Below are positions 25,012-32,235 of a DNA stretch of 36,356 nt, in pieces. The translations under genes were made by a program, and so were the position numbers. Positions within the stretch are counted from its first letter, which is position 1; every line of letters starts with the position of its first letter. Source of the stretch: Paenibacillus sp. 598K (GTDB taxonomy: Bacteria; Bacillota; Bacilli; Paenibacillales; Paenibacillaceae); NCBI RefSeq assembly GCF_003851045.1, contig NZ_BFBX01000066.1:1-36356 (forward strand). Reading direction: 5' to 3'. The notes under the pieces were generated by a model. It worked only from the letters and a program-made list of their open reading frames with translations, was not told the DNA's origin and did no database searches.

Positions 25012-26587
25012 TCCCGGCTGGCTTGCCTATTGCACGGCAATTGAGGATTTGGCGGAAGCGTTAGGCGAGCAGGACCATATTCATCTGGATCGCCCCGCGC
25101 TCGTCCTGATTACGGATGGCCAGACGACACTATCGATCAACGGGCATGAGGCGCATGTTGTGTTTGGCCATTTGGTTGCTGTTGCCAAGGGGTCTGTCAT
25201 CGCGCTTTCCCCTGCGCTCCCGCTTGACTTCTCAGGCTATCTGCTTAGCTTCGATACGTACGATACGACGATAGGGACGATCTACGAGTGGGATGTTAAC
25301 TCCAGCACGGGCTATGAGGTGCATAAGGTGTCCGAGACGATCGTAGCCGACACTCGCGTTGCGCTCGCAGATGCTGCGGAGGAGCTTCACCTCACGATGC
25401 GGCAGTTTATTTTGTACAGCTTGCTCAAGGAGCTGAAGCCGCAGCGTCCCGCTGATGAAGATACGCTGGAGCACAGGCTCGCGCGGACCGTTCATTACAT
25501 GCAGCAGAAGTATACGCAGCGGATCACCAGAGAGCAGCTGGCCGCGATAGCAGGATACAGCCCGTCGTATTATTCCAGACAATTCCATGCGTTGTATCAT
25601 CAGACGCCGATCGAATATTTGATTCGCACCCGTATTTTGCGCGCGCAGGAGCTGCTGTTAACGACAGATGACGCTTCGAACCAGATTGCCAAGAAAGCGG
25701 GCTTCGACGATGCGCAATATTTTAATCGGCAGTTCAAGCGGATGGTCGGCAAGCCGCCCAAGCAGTACAAAGCATCCATTGCGTCGTATCGCATCTGCTT
25801 CCTATCCTCTGCACATGCCGAGATTGCCATCGCACTAGGGGTGATCCCGGATAGTGTCGCCGTGACCAGGTCCCTGACGCCTGGCTATCTGCTAGCGCTG
25901 CTTCAACAACATAGCGTAACCTTGTTAGACATGCCCCAGTATGTCCTGCGACAGGACAGGATTGTAGAGCAGCAGCCCGAGCTGCTAATCGGCGACGTCG
26001 TAACGGAGGAGGCGAAACGCGATCTGCGCACCGCTGCTCCCGTTCTAACCAGGCTGCCCCGCGACATCTATTCCCTTATTCGCTACTTTGGCGGATTGTT
26101 CGACCGGGAGCGTCAAGCGAGGGAGCTGATCGATGAGCTGACTGCGCAGGCTGACACGCTCAGGCGCAACATCCACCGCCATATCGAGGAAGGCTCGACC
26201 GTACTGTATCTTCGGGTTGAAGAGTCCGGCTATCGCTACATCGGCGAGGCTTCGATCGAGTCGGCCATCCTGTTGTACGAGGAGCTGGGCTTGTCGATGC
26301 CGGCGCTATTCCGTTCGAACGAAAGAAGCTTCAATCCGTGCTCTTTGCAGCAAGTAGCGGAAGCCGATCCGACGTACTTGTTTATCGAAAAACGGCAGAT
26401 GGACTATTACAATGCGGACCTTAGCTTCTCCAATCTGCAACAAAGCAAGCAATGGGCCAGTCTGGATGCGGTGAAAAACAAACGTGTCTGCTATGTCGAT
26501 ACAGGGCTATGGATTAATCATTGCAGTGCGTACGGCAAGAGGGAGATTATGCGGCAGATCGAACAGTTCATGCTGGGTCGCGTGTAG
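24998..26587 (+). CDS. AraC-family activator with siderophore-binding domain (Btr-like)
   Basis: This 529-residue protein is the same size as Bacillus subtilis Btr, the bacillibactin-responsive activator. The first ~150 residues are a cupin-like region (LVLITDGQTTLSINGHEAHV). An AraC DNA-binding domain spans about 160-260 (ITREQLAAIAGYSPSYYSRQ, SNQIAKKAGFDDAQYFNRQF, GKPPKQYK). The C-terminal ~260 residues are a periplasmic-binding-protein fold of the Fe/B12 (TroA) type (ALGVIPDSVAVT, QPELLIGDVV, LYLRVEESGYRYIGE, WINHCSAYGKREIM), which would sense a ferric siderophore in the cytoplasm. AGGAG seven bases before ATG 24998, inside the MerR gene, fixes the start. A Fur box and an iron-siderophore lipoprotein gene follow, its likely target. 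Confidence 0.92.
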   Translation: MQGPDPGWLAYCTAIEDLAEALGEQDHIHLDRPALVLITDGQTTLSINGHEAHVVFGHLVAVAKGSVIALSPALPLDFSGYLLSFDTYDTTIGTIYEWDVNSSTGYEVHKVSETIVADTRVALADAAEELHLTMRQFILYSLLKELKPQRPADEDTLEHRLARTVHYMQQKYTQRITREQLAAIAGYSPSYYSRQFHALYHQTPIEYLIRTRILRAQELLLTTDDASNQIAKKAGFDDAQYFNRQFKRMVGKPPKQYKASIASYRICFLSSAHAEIAIALGVIPDSVAVTRSLTPGYLLALLQQHSVTLLDMPQYVLRQDRIVEQQPELLIGDVVTEEAKRDLRTAAPVLTRLPRDIYSLIRYFGGLFDRERQARELIDELTAQADTLRRNIHRHIEEGSTVLYLRVEESGYRYIGEASIESAILLYEELGLSMPALFRSNERSFNPCSLQQVAEADPTYLFIEKRQMDYYNADLSFSNLQQSKQWASLDAVKNKRVCYVDTGLWINHCSAYGKREIMRQIEQFMLGRV

Positions 26588-26659
26588 GCCAGGACACAAT
26601 AATCCACTCTTTAAGACACTTTACGCTATAGCCGGATTGGCCAGGATTTCTTATAATTT

Positions 26660-26678
26660 GATAGTGATAATCATTATC
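26660..26678 (+). promoter_or_regulatory. Fur box
   Basis: GATAGTGATAATCATTATC matches the classic 19-bp Fur site GATAATGATAATCATTATC at 18 of 19 positions. It lies 24 bp before the lipoprotein ATG and directly after a TATAAT (26652-26657) that lacks a good -35. The arrangement fits iron repression by Fur plus dependence on an activator such as the Btr-like protein. Confidence 0.92.
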
Positions 26679-26702
26679 AAATGAGATAAAGGGGCCTTTG
26701 CA

Positions 26703-27683
26703 ATGAGAAGAACGATGCTGTACCTGCTTGTTACATTAGTTGTATTCGCTTTGGCGGCCTGCTCCTCGACCGCTAATCAAGGGAACGGGAGCGGCGGCAA
26801 GCCTGCAGAGGCTGAGAGCAAGTCTGCCACGCGTGTGGTCAAGGATGCATTTGGCGAGGTGACGATCCCGACCGAGCCCCAAAATATGCTCGTCCTCAGC
26901 TCCAGCTATGCGGAGAACTTGATCGAGATCGGCGTCATCCCCCAGGCGGTTACGCTGGTGGAAGAGATCGAGCCGGAGTATCGTCCGAAGTTGTTCCAGG
27001 AACATCAAGTGAAAATGATCTCTGTCCAGCAATATGAAGATAACTTCGAGCTGATCCTCGAGGAAGCGCCGGATCTGATCCTTGCGCAAGGCGGGGCGCT
27101 CGATGCCAAACGGTATGAGGGGCTAAGCAAAATCGCTCCGACGGTCGCTCTCGACGCTGGCGGCGCCATCGAGGAATATGTCCCCGCTCTGGCCAAGCTG
27201 TTCGGCAAAGAGCAGGAGGCTGAGCTAGCCCTTCAACAGTACAAGGAGAAAATCGAAGATACGAAGAAAAAGCTGCATGATGCGATCGGCGATGAGAAAA
27301 TCCTCGTCTTGCGTGTCGAGCAAAAGCAATATCGCGTGCTCGGACAGGAGAAGGGCAGCCCTGGCAGCGATATGCTGTACGACAAGCTCGGGCTCAATAT
27401 ACCGACGTTGCTCAAGGACAACTATGAGTGGTTCACACCGCTCTCGCTGGAGGTGCTGCCCGAGCTCGATGCCGACCATATCTTCGTCGAACAACGGCAG
27501 ATGCAAAATTACAGCAGCGAGCAATCGATGAAGGACCTGGAGAACAGTCCGCTGTGGCAAGGGATGGACGCCGTCAAAAAAGGTCAGGTCTATCCGCTGA
27601 AGACCGCAGACTTCGTCGTAGGCGAAGGGCTGGTCGGTTCTCCGCTATTCATGGACTATCTCTTAGAAAAGCTGGTGCCCTAG
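26703..27683 (+). CDS. Iron-siderophore ABC transporter substrate-binding lipoprotein
   Basis: This 326-residue lipoprotein has a signal peptide with lipobox LAAC (Cys20), a Ser/Gly-rich linker, and a two-lobed Fe3+-siderophore/cobalamin-type binding domain: RVVKDAFGEVTIPTEPQNML, ENLIEIGVIPQAV, LILEEAPDLILAQGG, KILVLRVEQKQYRVLGQ, SDMLYDKLGLNIPTLL, LDADHIFVEQRQMQNYS. The domain is of the same superfamily as the C-terminal half of the upstream AraC protein (compare VEQRQMQNYS with IEKRQMDYYN). AAAGGGG eight bases upstream supports the ATG. A near-perfect Fur box precedes it. No permease or ATPase gene is in the window, so it must use subunits encoded elsewhere. Confidence 0.94.
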   Translation: MRRTMLYLLVTLVVFALAACSSTANQGNGSGGKPAEAESKSATRVVKDAFGEVTIPTEPQNMLVLSSSYAENLIEIGVIPQAVTLVEEIEPEYRPKLFQEHQVKMISVQQYEDNFELILEEAPDLILAQGGALDAKRYEGLSKIAPTVALDAGGAIEEYVPALAKLFGKEQEAELALQQYKEKIEDTKKKLHDAIGDEKILVLRVEQKQYRVLGQEKGSPGSDMLYDKLGLNIPTLLKDNYEWFTPLSLEVLPELDADHIFVEQRQMQNYSSEQSMKDLENSPLWQGMDAVKKGQVYPLKTADFVVGEGLVGSPLFMDYLLEKLVP

Positions 27684-28736
27684 ATGGAGCGGGATATTTA
27701 TGACATCACGATTATCGGCGGCGGCCCTGCTGGCATGTACGCGGCCTTCTATAGCGGCATGCGTGAGATGAAGACCAAAATTATCGAGGCCAAGCACGAA
27801 TTGGGCGGCTTTATGCGGACCTACCCGGAGAAGCTGGTGTGGGATGTCGGCGGTATCGAGCCGGTGCGGTGCGAGGCAATTATTCAGTCGTTGATCGTTC
27901 AAGCGAAAACCTTTGATCCTGCGATCGTATTCGGGCAAGAGGTTGTCGAGATGGACAAGGGCGAGGACGGTATTTTTACGCTAACGGCCAACAATGGAGA
28001 GCAGCATTATACAAGGACGATCCTGCTGGCTACGGGACGGGGCATTACGCGCATTCAGAAATTAACCGTCGAGGGCGCGGATCGTTACGAGCTGAGCAAT
28101 CTTCACTACACGGTGACGAGCTTGAATCGGTTTAAGGACAAGCGCGTGCTCATATCCGGCGGAGGCGATTCGGCAGTCGATTGGGCGATTGAGATGGCTC
28201 CATTAGCCAAAGAGGTCTACGTCGTGCATCGACGTGATGACTTCAGCGCGTTTGAATCTTCCGTGAAGCGCATGAAGGCGGTAGCGACGGCCTACGTTCC
28301 GTATGTCGTCTCCCGTCTGCACGGTAAGGACAATAAAATCGCGTCTGTGACGCTACAGCATGTGGACTCCAAAGAGGAGATGCGCCTCGAGGTCGATGAG
28401 GTGCTGGTCAACCATGGCTATGATCGGAACTTTGGCGGGGCGATCCTGAAGTGGGGTCTGGATTGCGAGGAGTACGGCGTTGCGGTGACGCCAACCATGC
28501 GTACGAGCATAGCGGGCGTATTTGGCGCAGGCGATATCATCACCCATCAGAGCAAGGTAAGGCTGATCGCAGGCGCGTTCAACGACGCTGTGCTGGCGGT
28601 GAACAGCGCCAAGCTCTACCTGGACCCTACAGAGTCCAAAATGGCGGGCGTCTCGTCGCATAATGACCGCTTCGCAGACAAAAACGAAGATTTGCGACAA
28701 AAGCACAGGAGCAGCCAGAGCTCCACGATATATTGA
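27684..28736 (+). CDS. Type-2 ferredoxin/flavodoxin-NADP+ reductase (YumC/YcgT-like)
   Basis: This 350-residue FAD/NADPH enzyme of the thioredoxin-reductase fold has FAD motif IIGGGPAGMYAA (from residue 10), NADPH motif ISGGGDSAVDWAIE and VVHRRDDFSAFE, and FAD-binding VFGAGDI near the end. The CxxC redox pair of thioredoxin reductase is absent, which marks it as a TrxR-like ferredoxin-NADP reductase. The start codon follows the lipoprotein stop with no gap and only a weak site, so translation is coupled and expression is presumably Fur-controlled. In Bacillus, ycgT is likewise reported in the Fur regulon. A role in reducing ferric siderophores or supplying electrons to iron-release reactions is a reasonable inference. 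The last ~20 residues (KNEDLRQKHRSSQSSTIY) are a polar extension. Confidence 0.92.
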   Translation: MERDIYDITIIGGGPAGMYAAFYSGMREMKTKIIEAKHELGGFMRTYPEKLVWDVGGIEPVRCEAIIQSLIVQAKTFDPAIVFGQEVVEMDKGEDGIFTLTANNGEQHYTRTILLATGRGITRIQKLTVEGADRYELSNLHYTVTSLNRFKDKRVLISGGGDSAVDWAIEMAPLAKEVYVVHRRDDFSAFESSVKRMKAVATAYVPYVVSRLHGKDNKIASVTLQHVDSKEEMRLEVDEVLVNHGYDRNFGGAILKWGLDCEEYGVAVTPTMRTSIAGVFGAGDIITHQSKVRLIAGAFNDAVLAVNSAKLYLDPTESKMAGVSSHNDRFADKNEDLRQKHRSSQSSTIY

Positions 28737-28831
28737 TGGATTGACTATCGAAAAGTGCATCATTGCCGGAATATCTGAAAGTATAGTTTACACTTTCGGC
28801 AGTGATTCTTGCGACTACACTTTCCAATGCA

Positions 28832-29353
28832 CTAAGCGTCGACTCGCTTGCCGAGGATGATCAGGTCGCGCTCGACACCATCCAGCTCGGCGACACCGGG
28901 GAGATGCGCCCACTGCTCGAAGCCAAAACGCGTGAGCAGCCGCAGGCTCGGGCGGTTATGACCAAAGACAAAGCCGAGCAGCGTCTTGATGCCGAGCTCG
29001 GGGCAATGGTCGATCGCATGCTGCACCATGAAGCGGCCGAGGCTACGGCCCCGGAAGCGCTCGTCGATGTAGACGCTGAGCTCGGCGGTGGCGTTGTAGG
29101 CAGGACGACCGTAGAACGACTGGAAGCTCAGCCAGCCGCACATCTCGCCGTCCATCTCGAACACCCACAAGGGGCGAAACGTCGGCGAATGCTCGTCGTA
29201 CCAGCGCTGACGCGAGGCGACGCTGACTGGCTCGGTGTCGGCCGTCACCATGCGGCTGGCGATGGTGGAGTTATAGATGGCGACGATGGCGGGCAGATCG
29301 TCGATGACGGCGTCCCGCACGCTAAGGGTATCGAACCCGTCTAACCGGTACAT
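28832..29353 (-). CDS. GNAT-family N-acetyltransferase (phosphinothricin acetyltransferase-like)
   Basis: This 173-residue enzyme transfers acetyl from acetyl-CoA to an amine. It opens with [20 protein letters not shown], and shows strands [20 protein letters not shown] and [20 protein letters not shown] (acetyl-CoA pyrophosphate loop R-G-R-S-L-G), then [20 protein letters not shown] and [14 protein letters not shown]. The TAELSVYI...RGxxLG and F-GHN-pSL pattern is that of the PAT/Bar group, which acetylates phosphinothricin or methionine derivatives. The ATG at 29353 follows AGGAG. A longer reading to 29407 lacks a site. It converges on the reductase gene. Confidence 0.9.
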   Translation of the reverse strand: MYRLDGFDTLSVRDAVIDDLPAIVAIYNSTIASRMVTADTEPVSVASRQRWYDEHSPTFRPLWVFEMDGEMCGWLSFQSFYGRPAYNATAELSVYIDERFRGRSLGRFMVQHAIDHCPELGIKTLLGFVFGHNRPSLRLLTRFGFEQWAHLPGVAELDGVERDLIILGKRVDA

Positions 29354-29435
29354 AGCAATCACGCTCCTGCCATCAGTATAGTACGTTATATGGGGACGAG
29401 ACAACAACCCGAGGACTGGTTATCGCGTCTCACTC

Positions 29436-29479
29436 AAAAAAACACCCTTCATCCACAGCTGTTCCGTGGATGAGGGGTA
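29436..29479 (-). terminator. Rho-independent terminator of the GlsB-like gene
   Basis: On the minus strand ACCCCTCATCCAC pairs with GTGGATGAAGGGT (one mismatch) around nine bases, followed by GTTTTTTT. It lies about 22 bp after the stop at 29501. Confidence 0.92.
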
Positions 29480-29500
29480 TTCTTCATTAGCGATAGAAGG

Positions 29501-29758
29501 CTACCTTCTGCGGAAGGCCCCGCCGCGGGCCAAGGCGAAAAAAATGAGCAAGGCGATGATGGCGCCCACGATAGCCGGGATCACATGAAACCCGCCCAAC
29601 ACCGGTCCACGCGGTCCTAGCAGCTCTGTGCCCAGCCACGAACCGATAAAGCCGACGATCACGTTGCCTAATACGCCGCCAGGCACATCTCGGCCGATCA
29701 GATTGCCCGCTAACCAGCCGATGACGCCGCCGACGACAATGACCCAGATCAGATACAT
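29501..29758 (-). CDS. GlsB/YeaQ/YmgE-family stress-response membrane protein
   Basis: This 85-residue protein has three hydrophobic helices, rich in Gly: YLIWVIVVGGVIGWLAGNLI, GGVLGNVIVGFIGSWLGTEL and PAIVGAIIALLIFFALARG, ending in a basic RRR tail. This is the transglycosylase-associated (GlsB/YeaQ/YmgE) family, small inner-membrane proteins often induced by general or envelope stress; no enzyme activity has been shown. The ATG at 29758 has AAAGGGG nine bases upstream; the reading frame continues upstream without a site. It has its own terminator. Confidence 0.93.
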   Translation of the reverse strand: MYLIWVIVVGGVIGWLAGNLIGRDVPGGVLGNVIVGFIGSWLGTELLGPRGPVLGGFHVIPAIVGAIIALLIFFALARGGAFRRR

Positions 29759-29849
29759 GGTTTTGTCCCCTTTCCATGAGTCTTCTCCAAGGTATGATGG
29801 AACAAGCCAGAAATGAACCAACTTTTTTTAAAAAAGCGAAATGAGTTTA

Positions 29850-31202
29850 TTAGTGAGCCAGGGCTTCCAGATCGGGCTGCAATTTGTTCCGTAGCGCGTA
29901 GAGCATAAGGCCGCCTACGAGGAAGGCGACGATGTCGGCGATGACCAGCGCCCAGATGACGCCATGGAAGCCGCCCATCCGACTGGCGACATACAGGGCC
30001 GGGATGAGGGCGGCGCCTTGCACGACGGACATGACGAACGCCGCAGTGCCTTGCCCGGTCGCCTGGAAGATACCGGTGAACAGCGTAGTGATGCCGGAGA
30101 TGAAGAGGGACAGGAACGTCACATGCAGGATGTAGGTGCCGACCTCGATCAACTGAGCGTCCTGCGTGAACAGACCGATGAGGTTATCGGATACGAGATA
30201 GACGATGATGCCGAAGATGGCCGCCAAGGCAATCATCGTCTTGATCGTAAAAGCAATCGTATGCCGCATACGGAGCTTGTTGGCTGCGAAGGAAAAGGCG
30301 ATCAGCGGCACGACGCCCTCGCATAACCCCATCAGGATAAATTCGGGAAATTGCAACAGACGGGATGAAATGCCGTACGCCGCCACCGACGAATCGCCAT
30401 AGGCGACGAGATAATGATTGACGATAAGCGACATCGCCCCCAGGAAGAGGCTCATAATAAAGACCGGCACGCCGATTTTGGACACTTGGCTGAAGATGAG
30501 CCGTGTCGCCCGGAACCATCGCATAGAGACGGTCAGAAACTTGCTCTTGAAGCCAATATGATAAGCGTAAAAGGCGCTGGCGACCAGATTGGCAACGACC
30601 GTAGCCGACGCTACGCCGATCACGTCCCAATGCAGCACGAAGATGGCGATCACATCAAGTATAATATTGACCACAACGCTAAGCAGCATTCCGATCATCG
30701 AGGTCATCGCGGCGCCCTCGGCGCGCACGATATTTTCGAGCGTGAAGAACAGGATGACGAAGGGGGAGCCAATCAGCATGATCGTCACATAGTCCTTCGT
30801 AAATTCAAACGCGTCAGGCGTCGCCCCAAGGCCATGAACGATAGGGTCGATCAACGGCAGGCCGACGGCTATGACGACCAGCCCAAGACATAGACTGCTG
30901 TAAAATGCGAACGACGACACATGCTTGACCGACGTATACTGCTGCTCTCCCAGCAGACGGGAGATGTAGGTGCCGCCGCCGACGCCCAGCAGATTGCCCA
31001 GCGCCATCAGGATGGAAAACAGGGGCAGGGTGAGCGCGAGCGCGGTCAGCATCGCTGTGTTGTTGAGCGTGCCAAGGAAATAAGCGTTTAAGATCGAATA
31101 GATCACGCTCATGGACGTACCCAGCATCATCGGGATGGCGAAGTGGGCTACGGCCTTGCGGATCGGAGCCTTTTCAAAGTAATGGAGATGTTCTGCATCC
31201 AT
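29850..31202 (-). CDS. MATE-family multidrug efflux transporter
   Basis: This 450-residue transporter has about 12 membrane helices in two related halves (KAVAHFAIPMMLGTSMSVIY; LLGVGGGTYISRLLGEQQY; SKIGVPVFIMSLFLGAMSLI; LCEGVVPLIAFSFAANKLRM), as expected for Na+- or H+-coupled multidrug and toxin extrusion proteins of the DinF/NorM type. I place the start at 31202 (MDAEHLHYF), eight bases after GAGG; an ATG at 31220 has no site. It is divergent from a TetR regulator whose operators cover its promoter, so it is very probably repressed by it. A T/A-rich stretch (29830-29845) lies after the stop. The substrate is unknown. Confidence 0.94.
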   Translation of the reverse strand: MDAEHLHYFEKAPIRKAVAHFAIPMMLGTSMSVIYSILNAYFLGTLNNTAMLTALALTLPLFSILMALGNLLGVGGGTYISRLLGEQQYTSVKHVSSFAFYSSLCLGLVVIAVGLPLIDPIVHGLGATPDAFEFTKDYVTIMLIGSPFVILFFTLENIVRAEGAAMTSMIGMLLSVVVNIILDVIAIFVLHWDVIGVASATVVANLVASAFYAYHIGFKSKFLTVSMRWFRATRLIFSQVSKIGVPVFIMSLFLGAMSLIVNHYLVAYGDSSVAAYGISSRLLQFPEFILMGLCEGVVPLIAFSFAANKLRMRHTIAFTIKTMIALAAIFGIIVYLVSDNLIGLFTQDAQLIEVGTYILHVTFLSLFISGITTLFTGIFQATGQGTAAFVMSVVQGAALIPALYVASRMGGFHGVIWALVIADIVAFLVGGLMLYALRNKLQPDLEALAH

Positions 31203-31237
31203 GGAGATCGCCTCTTTCATTTATAAATGACAAGCAT

Positions 31238-31256
31238 AATCTAACAGTGTTAGATT
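31238..31256. promoter_or_regulatory. TetR-type operator, site 1
   Basis: AATCTAACAGTGTTAGATT is a perfect 19-bp palindrome. It lies just downstream of the MATE promoter start and touches the -35 of the tetR promoter. Confidence 0.88.
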
Positions 31257-31283
31257 GAACCTTACAGTGTTAGATGATATCAT
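31255..31283 (+). promoter_or_regulatory. Promoter of the TetR gene
   Basis: TTGAAC (31255-31260), a 17-bp spacer holding operator site 2, and TATCAT (31278-31283). Confidence 0.68.
31261..31275. promoter_or_regulatory. TetR-type operator, site 2
   Basis: CTTACAGTGTTAGAT is a close copy of site 1 with a one-base arm mismatch, centred 20 bp (two helical turns) away. It sits inside the 17-bp spacer of the plus-strand promoter and overlaps the end of the minus-strand -10. Confidence 0.8.
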
Positions 31284-31302
31284 GAGTTTATGAACCTGTA
31301 AA
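31274..31302 (-). promoter_or_regulatory. Promoter of the MATE transporter gene
   Basis: On the minus strand TTTACA (31297-31302), a 17-bp spacer and TATCAT (31274-31279). Its -10 overlaps the -10 of the divergent tetR promoter. Confidence 0.65.
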
Positions 31303-31309
31303 GCACAAA

Positions 31310-31324
31310 CTTACACTGTTAGAT
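31310..31324. promoter_or_regulatory. TetR-type operator, site 3
   Basis: CTTACACTGTTAGAT differs from site 2 at the central base only. It lies directly in front of the tetR ribosome site, where a bound repressor could block its own transcript. Confidence 0.72.
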
Positions 31325-31339
31325 AAAGAGGTGGATGAA

Positions 31340-32032
31340 TTGAAAAAACAACAGCCGCAAATCTCGGAGGATAAAATATTGGCCGTGTCGTGGGCGCTTC
31401 TGGGCGAGGGGGGAATCGAGAAATTCAGTATGAGGCGACTCGCAGACCGCTTGGGGATACAGGCGCCCTCCTTGTATTGGCACTTCAAGAGCAAGCAGGC
31501 GATCTACCAGCGTCTGGCCAATCAAGTGTCGCGGATGATCCTCGAAGCGCATCGCCCGCAAGGGGACTGGAGCGAGCAATTGCGCGGGATGGCCTTTGCG
31601 ATACGGAGCGTGCTCAGCCAGTATCCCTGCTCCACGCAGCTCATGATGGCGACGCTGCCGCACGAGCCCGATATTATCCGCTTCAACAATCGGATGCTGC
31701 AGTGCGTCGAGCCGACGCCGCTCGAGCAGGCGCACAAGCTGCAAGTCGTGCTGACGTTGATGAACTATGTGTTCAACTTCGTCCTCGACGATTACGAGCA
31801 TCAGCGCAATGTCGCCGCGCTCGTGCAAGAGGAAGGCGGCACGGCACAGCCTGGCGATCGCGTGACGCATCTCCTCGATTCGATGGATGAGCACGAAGCA
31901 GGATTGTTCCGCAGCATGTACAAGAACCGCCTGTTCGAGCTGATGGGGACCGACGAAGCGTTTGAGTTCGGCTTGCAGGTCATCCTGCTAGGCGTACAGC
32001 AAGTGATCCAGCGGCAGAAGACGCAGTCATAG
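31340..32032 (+). CDS. TetR-family transcriptional repressor
   Basis: This regulator has about 230 residues. The N-terminal helix-turn-helix is SEDKILAVSWALLGEGGIEK, FSMRRLADRLGIQAPSLYWHF, KSKQAIYQRLANQ. The remainder is an all-helical ligand-binding domain of the TetR C-terminal type. The TTG at 31340 is preceded by AAAGAGGTG at a six-base distance; a GTG at 31331 lies inside that site and is less likely. Three related palindromes lie in the divergent region with the MATE gene, so it most likely represses both the pump and itself and is released by a pump substrate. Confidence 0.93.
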   Translation: MKKQQPQISEDKILAVSWALLGEGGIEKFSMRRLADRLGIQAPSLYWHFKSKQAIYQRLANQVSRMILEAHRPQGDWSEQLRGMAFAIRSVLSQYPCSTQLMMATLPHEPDIIRFNNRMLQCVEPTPLEQAHKLQVVLTLMNYVFNFVLDDYEHQRNVAALVQEEGGTAQPGDRVTHLLDSMDEHEAGLFRSMYKNRLFELMGTDEAFEFGLQVILLGVQQVIQRQKTQS

Positions 32033-32049
32033 GCAGACAGAACCCCGAA

Positions 32050-32087
32050 GCCCGGGCTATCCCACAGCGGATCGTCCGGGTTTTTTG
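32050..32087 (+). terminator. Rho-independent terminator of the TetR gene
   Basis: CCCGG (32051-32055) pairs with CCGGG (32076-32080), and ATCC with GGAT inside it, across a small internal loop; TTTTTT follows. Confidence 0.8.
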
Positions 32088-32235
32088 CATATTCACATCC
32101 ATATTTATTCAGATCTTGTAGAGTAGCGCGTGATATAAATAGTTTCAATTTGTAATAATTTGTCGTGCATGCGCTAACCAAGGGGGATCGAAGCGCTAAA
32201 TAGCAGCATAACCAATCCAACATAAAAGGAATGAG

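Noticed and set aside
28737..28831. Short inverted and direct repeats (AGTGCAT/ATGCACT, TACACTTTC twice) between convergent genes as a terminator or element
   Set aside because: The arms are short and scattered, with no T run; I could not support a specific function.
30184..30893. Out-of-frame plus and minus open frames within the MATE gene
   Set aside because: The MATE frame has continuous membrane helices. The other frames are low-complexity shadows.
31319..31894. A 191-codon minus-strand frame opposite the TetR gene
   Set aside because: Rich in His and Arg with no motif or ribosome site. The TetR frame has a clear helix-turn-helix and operators.
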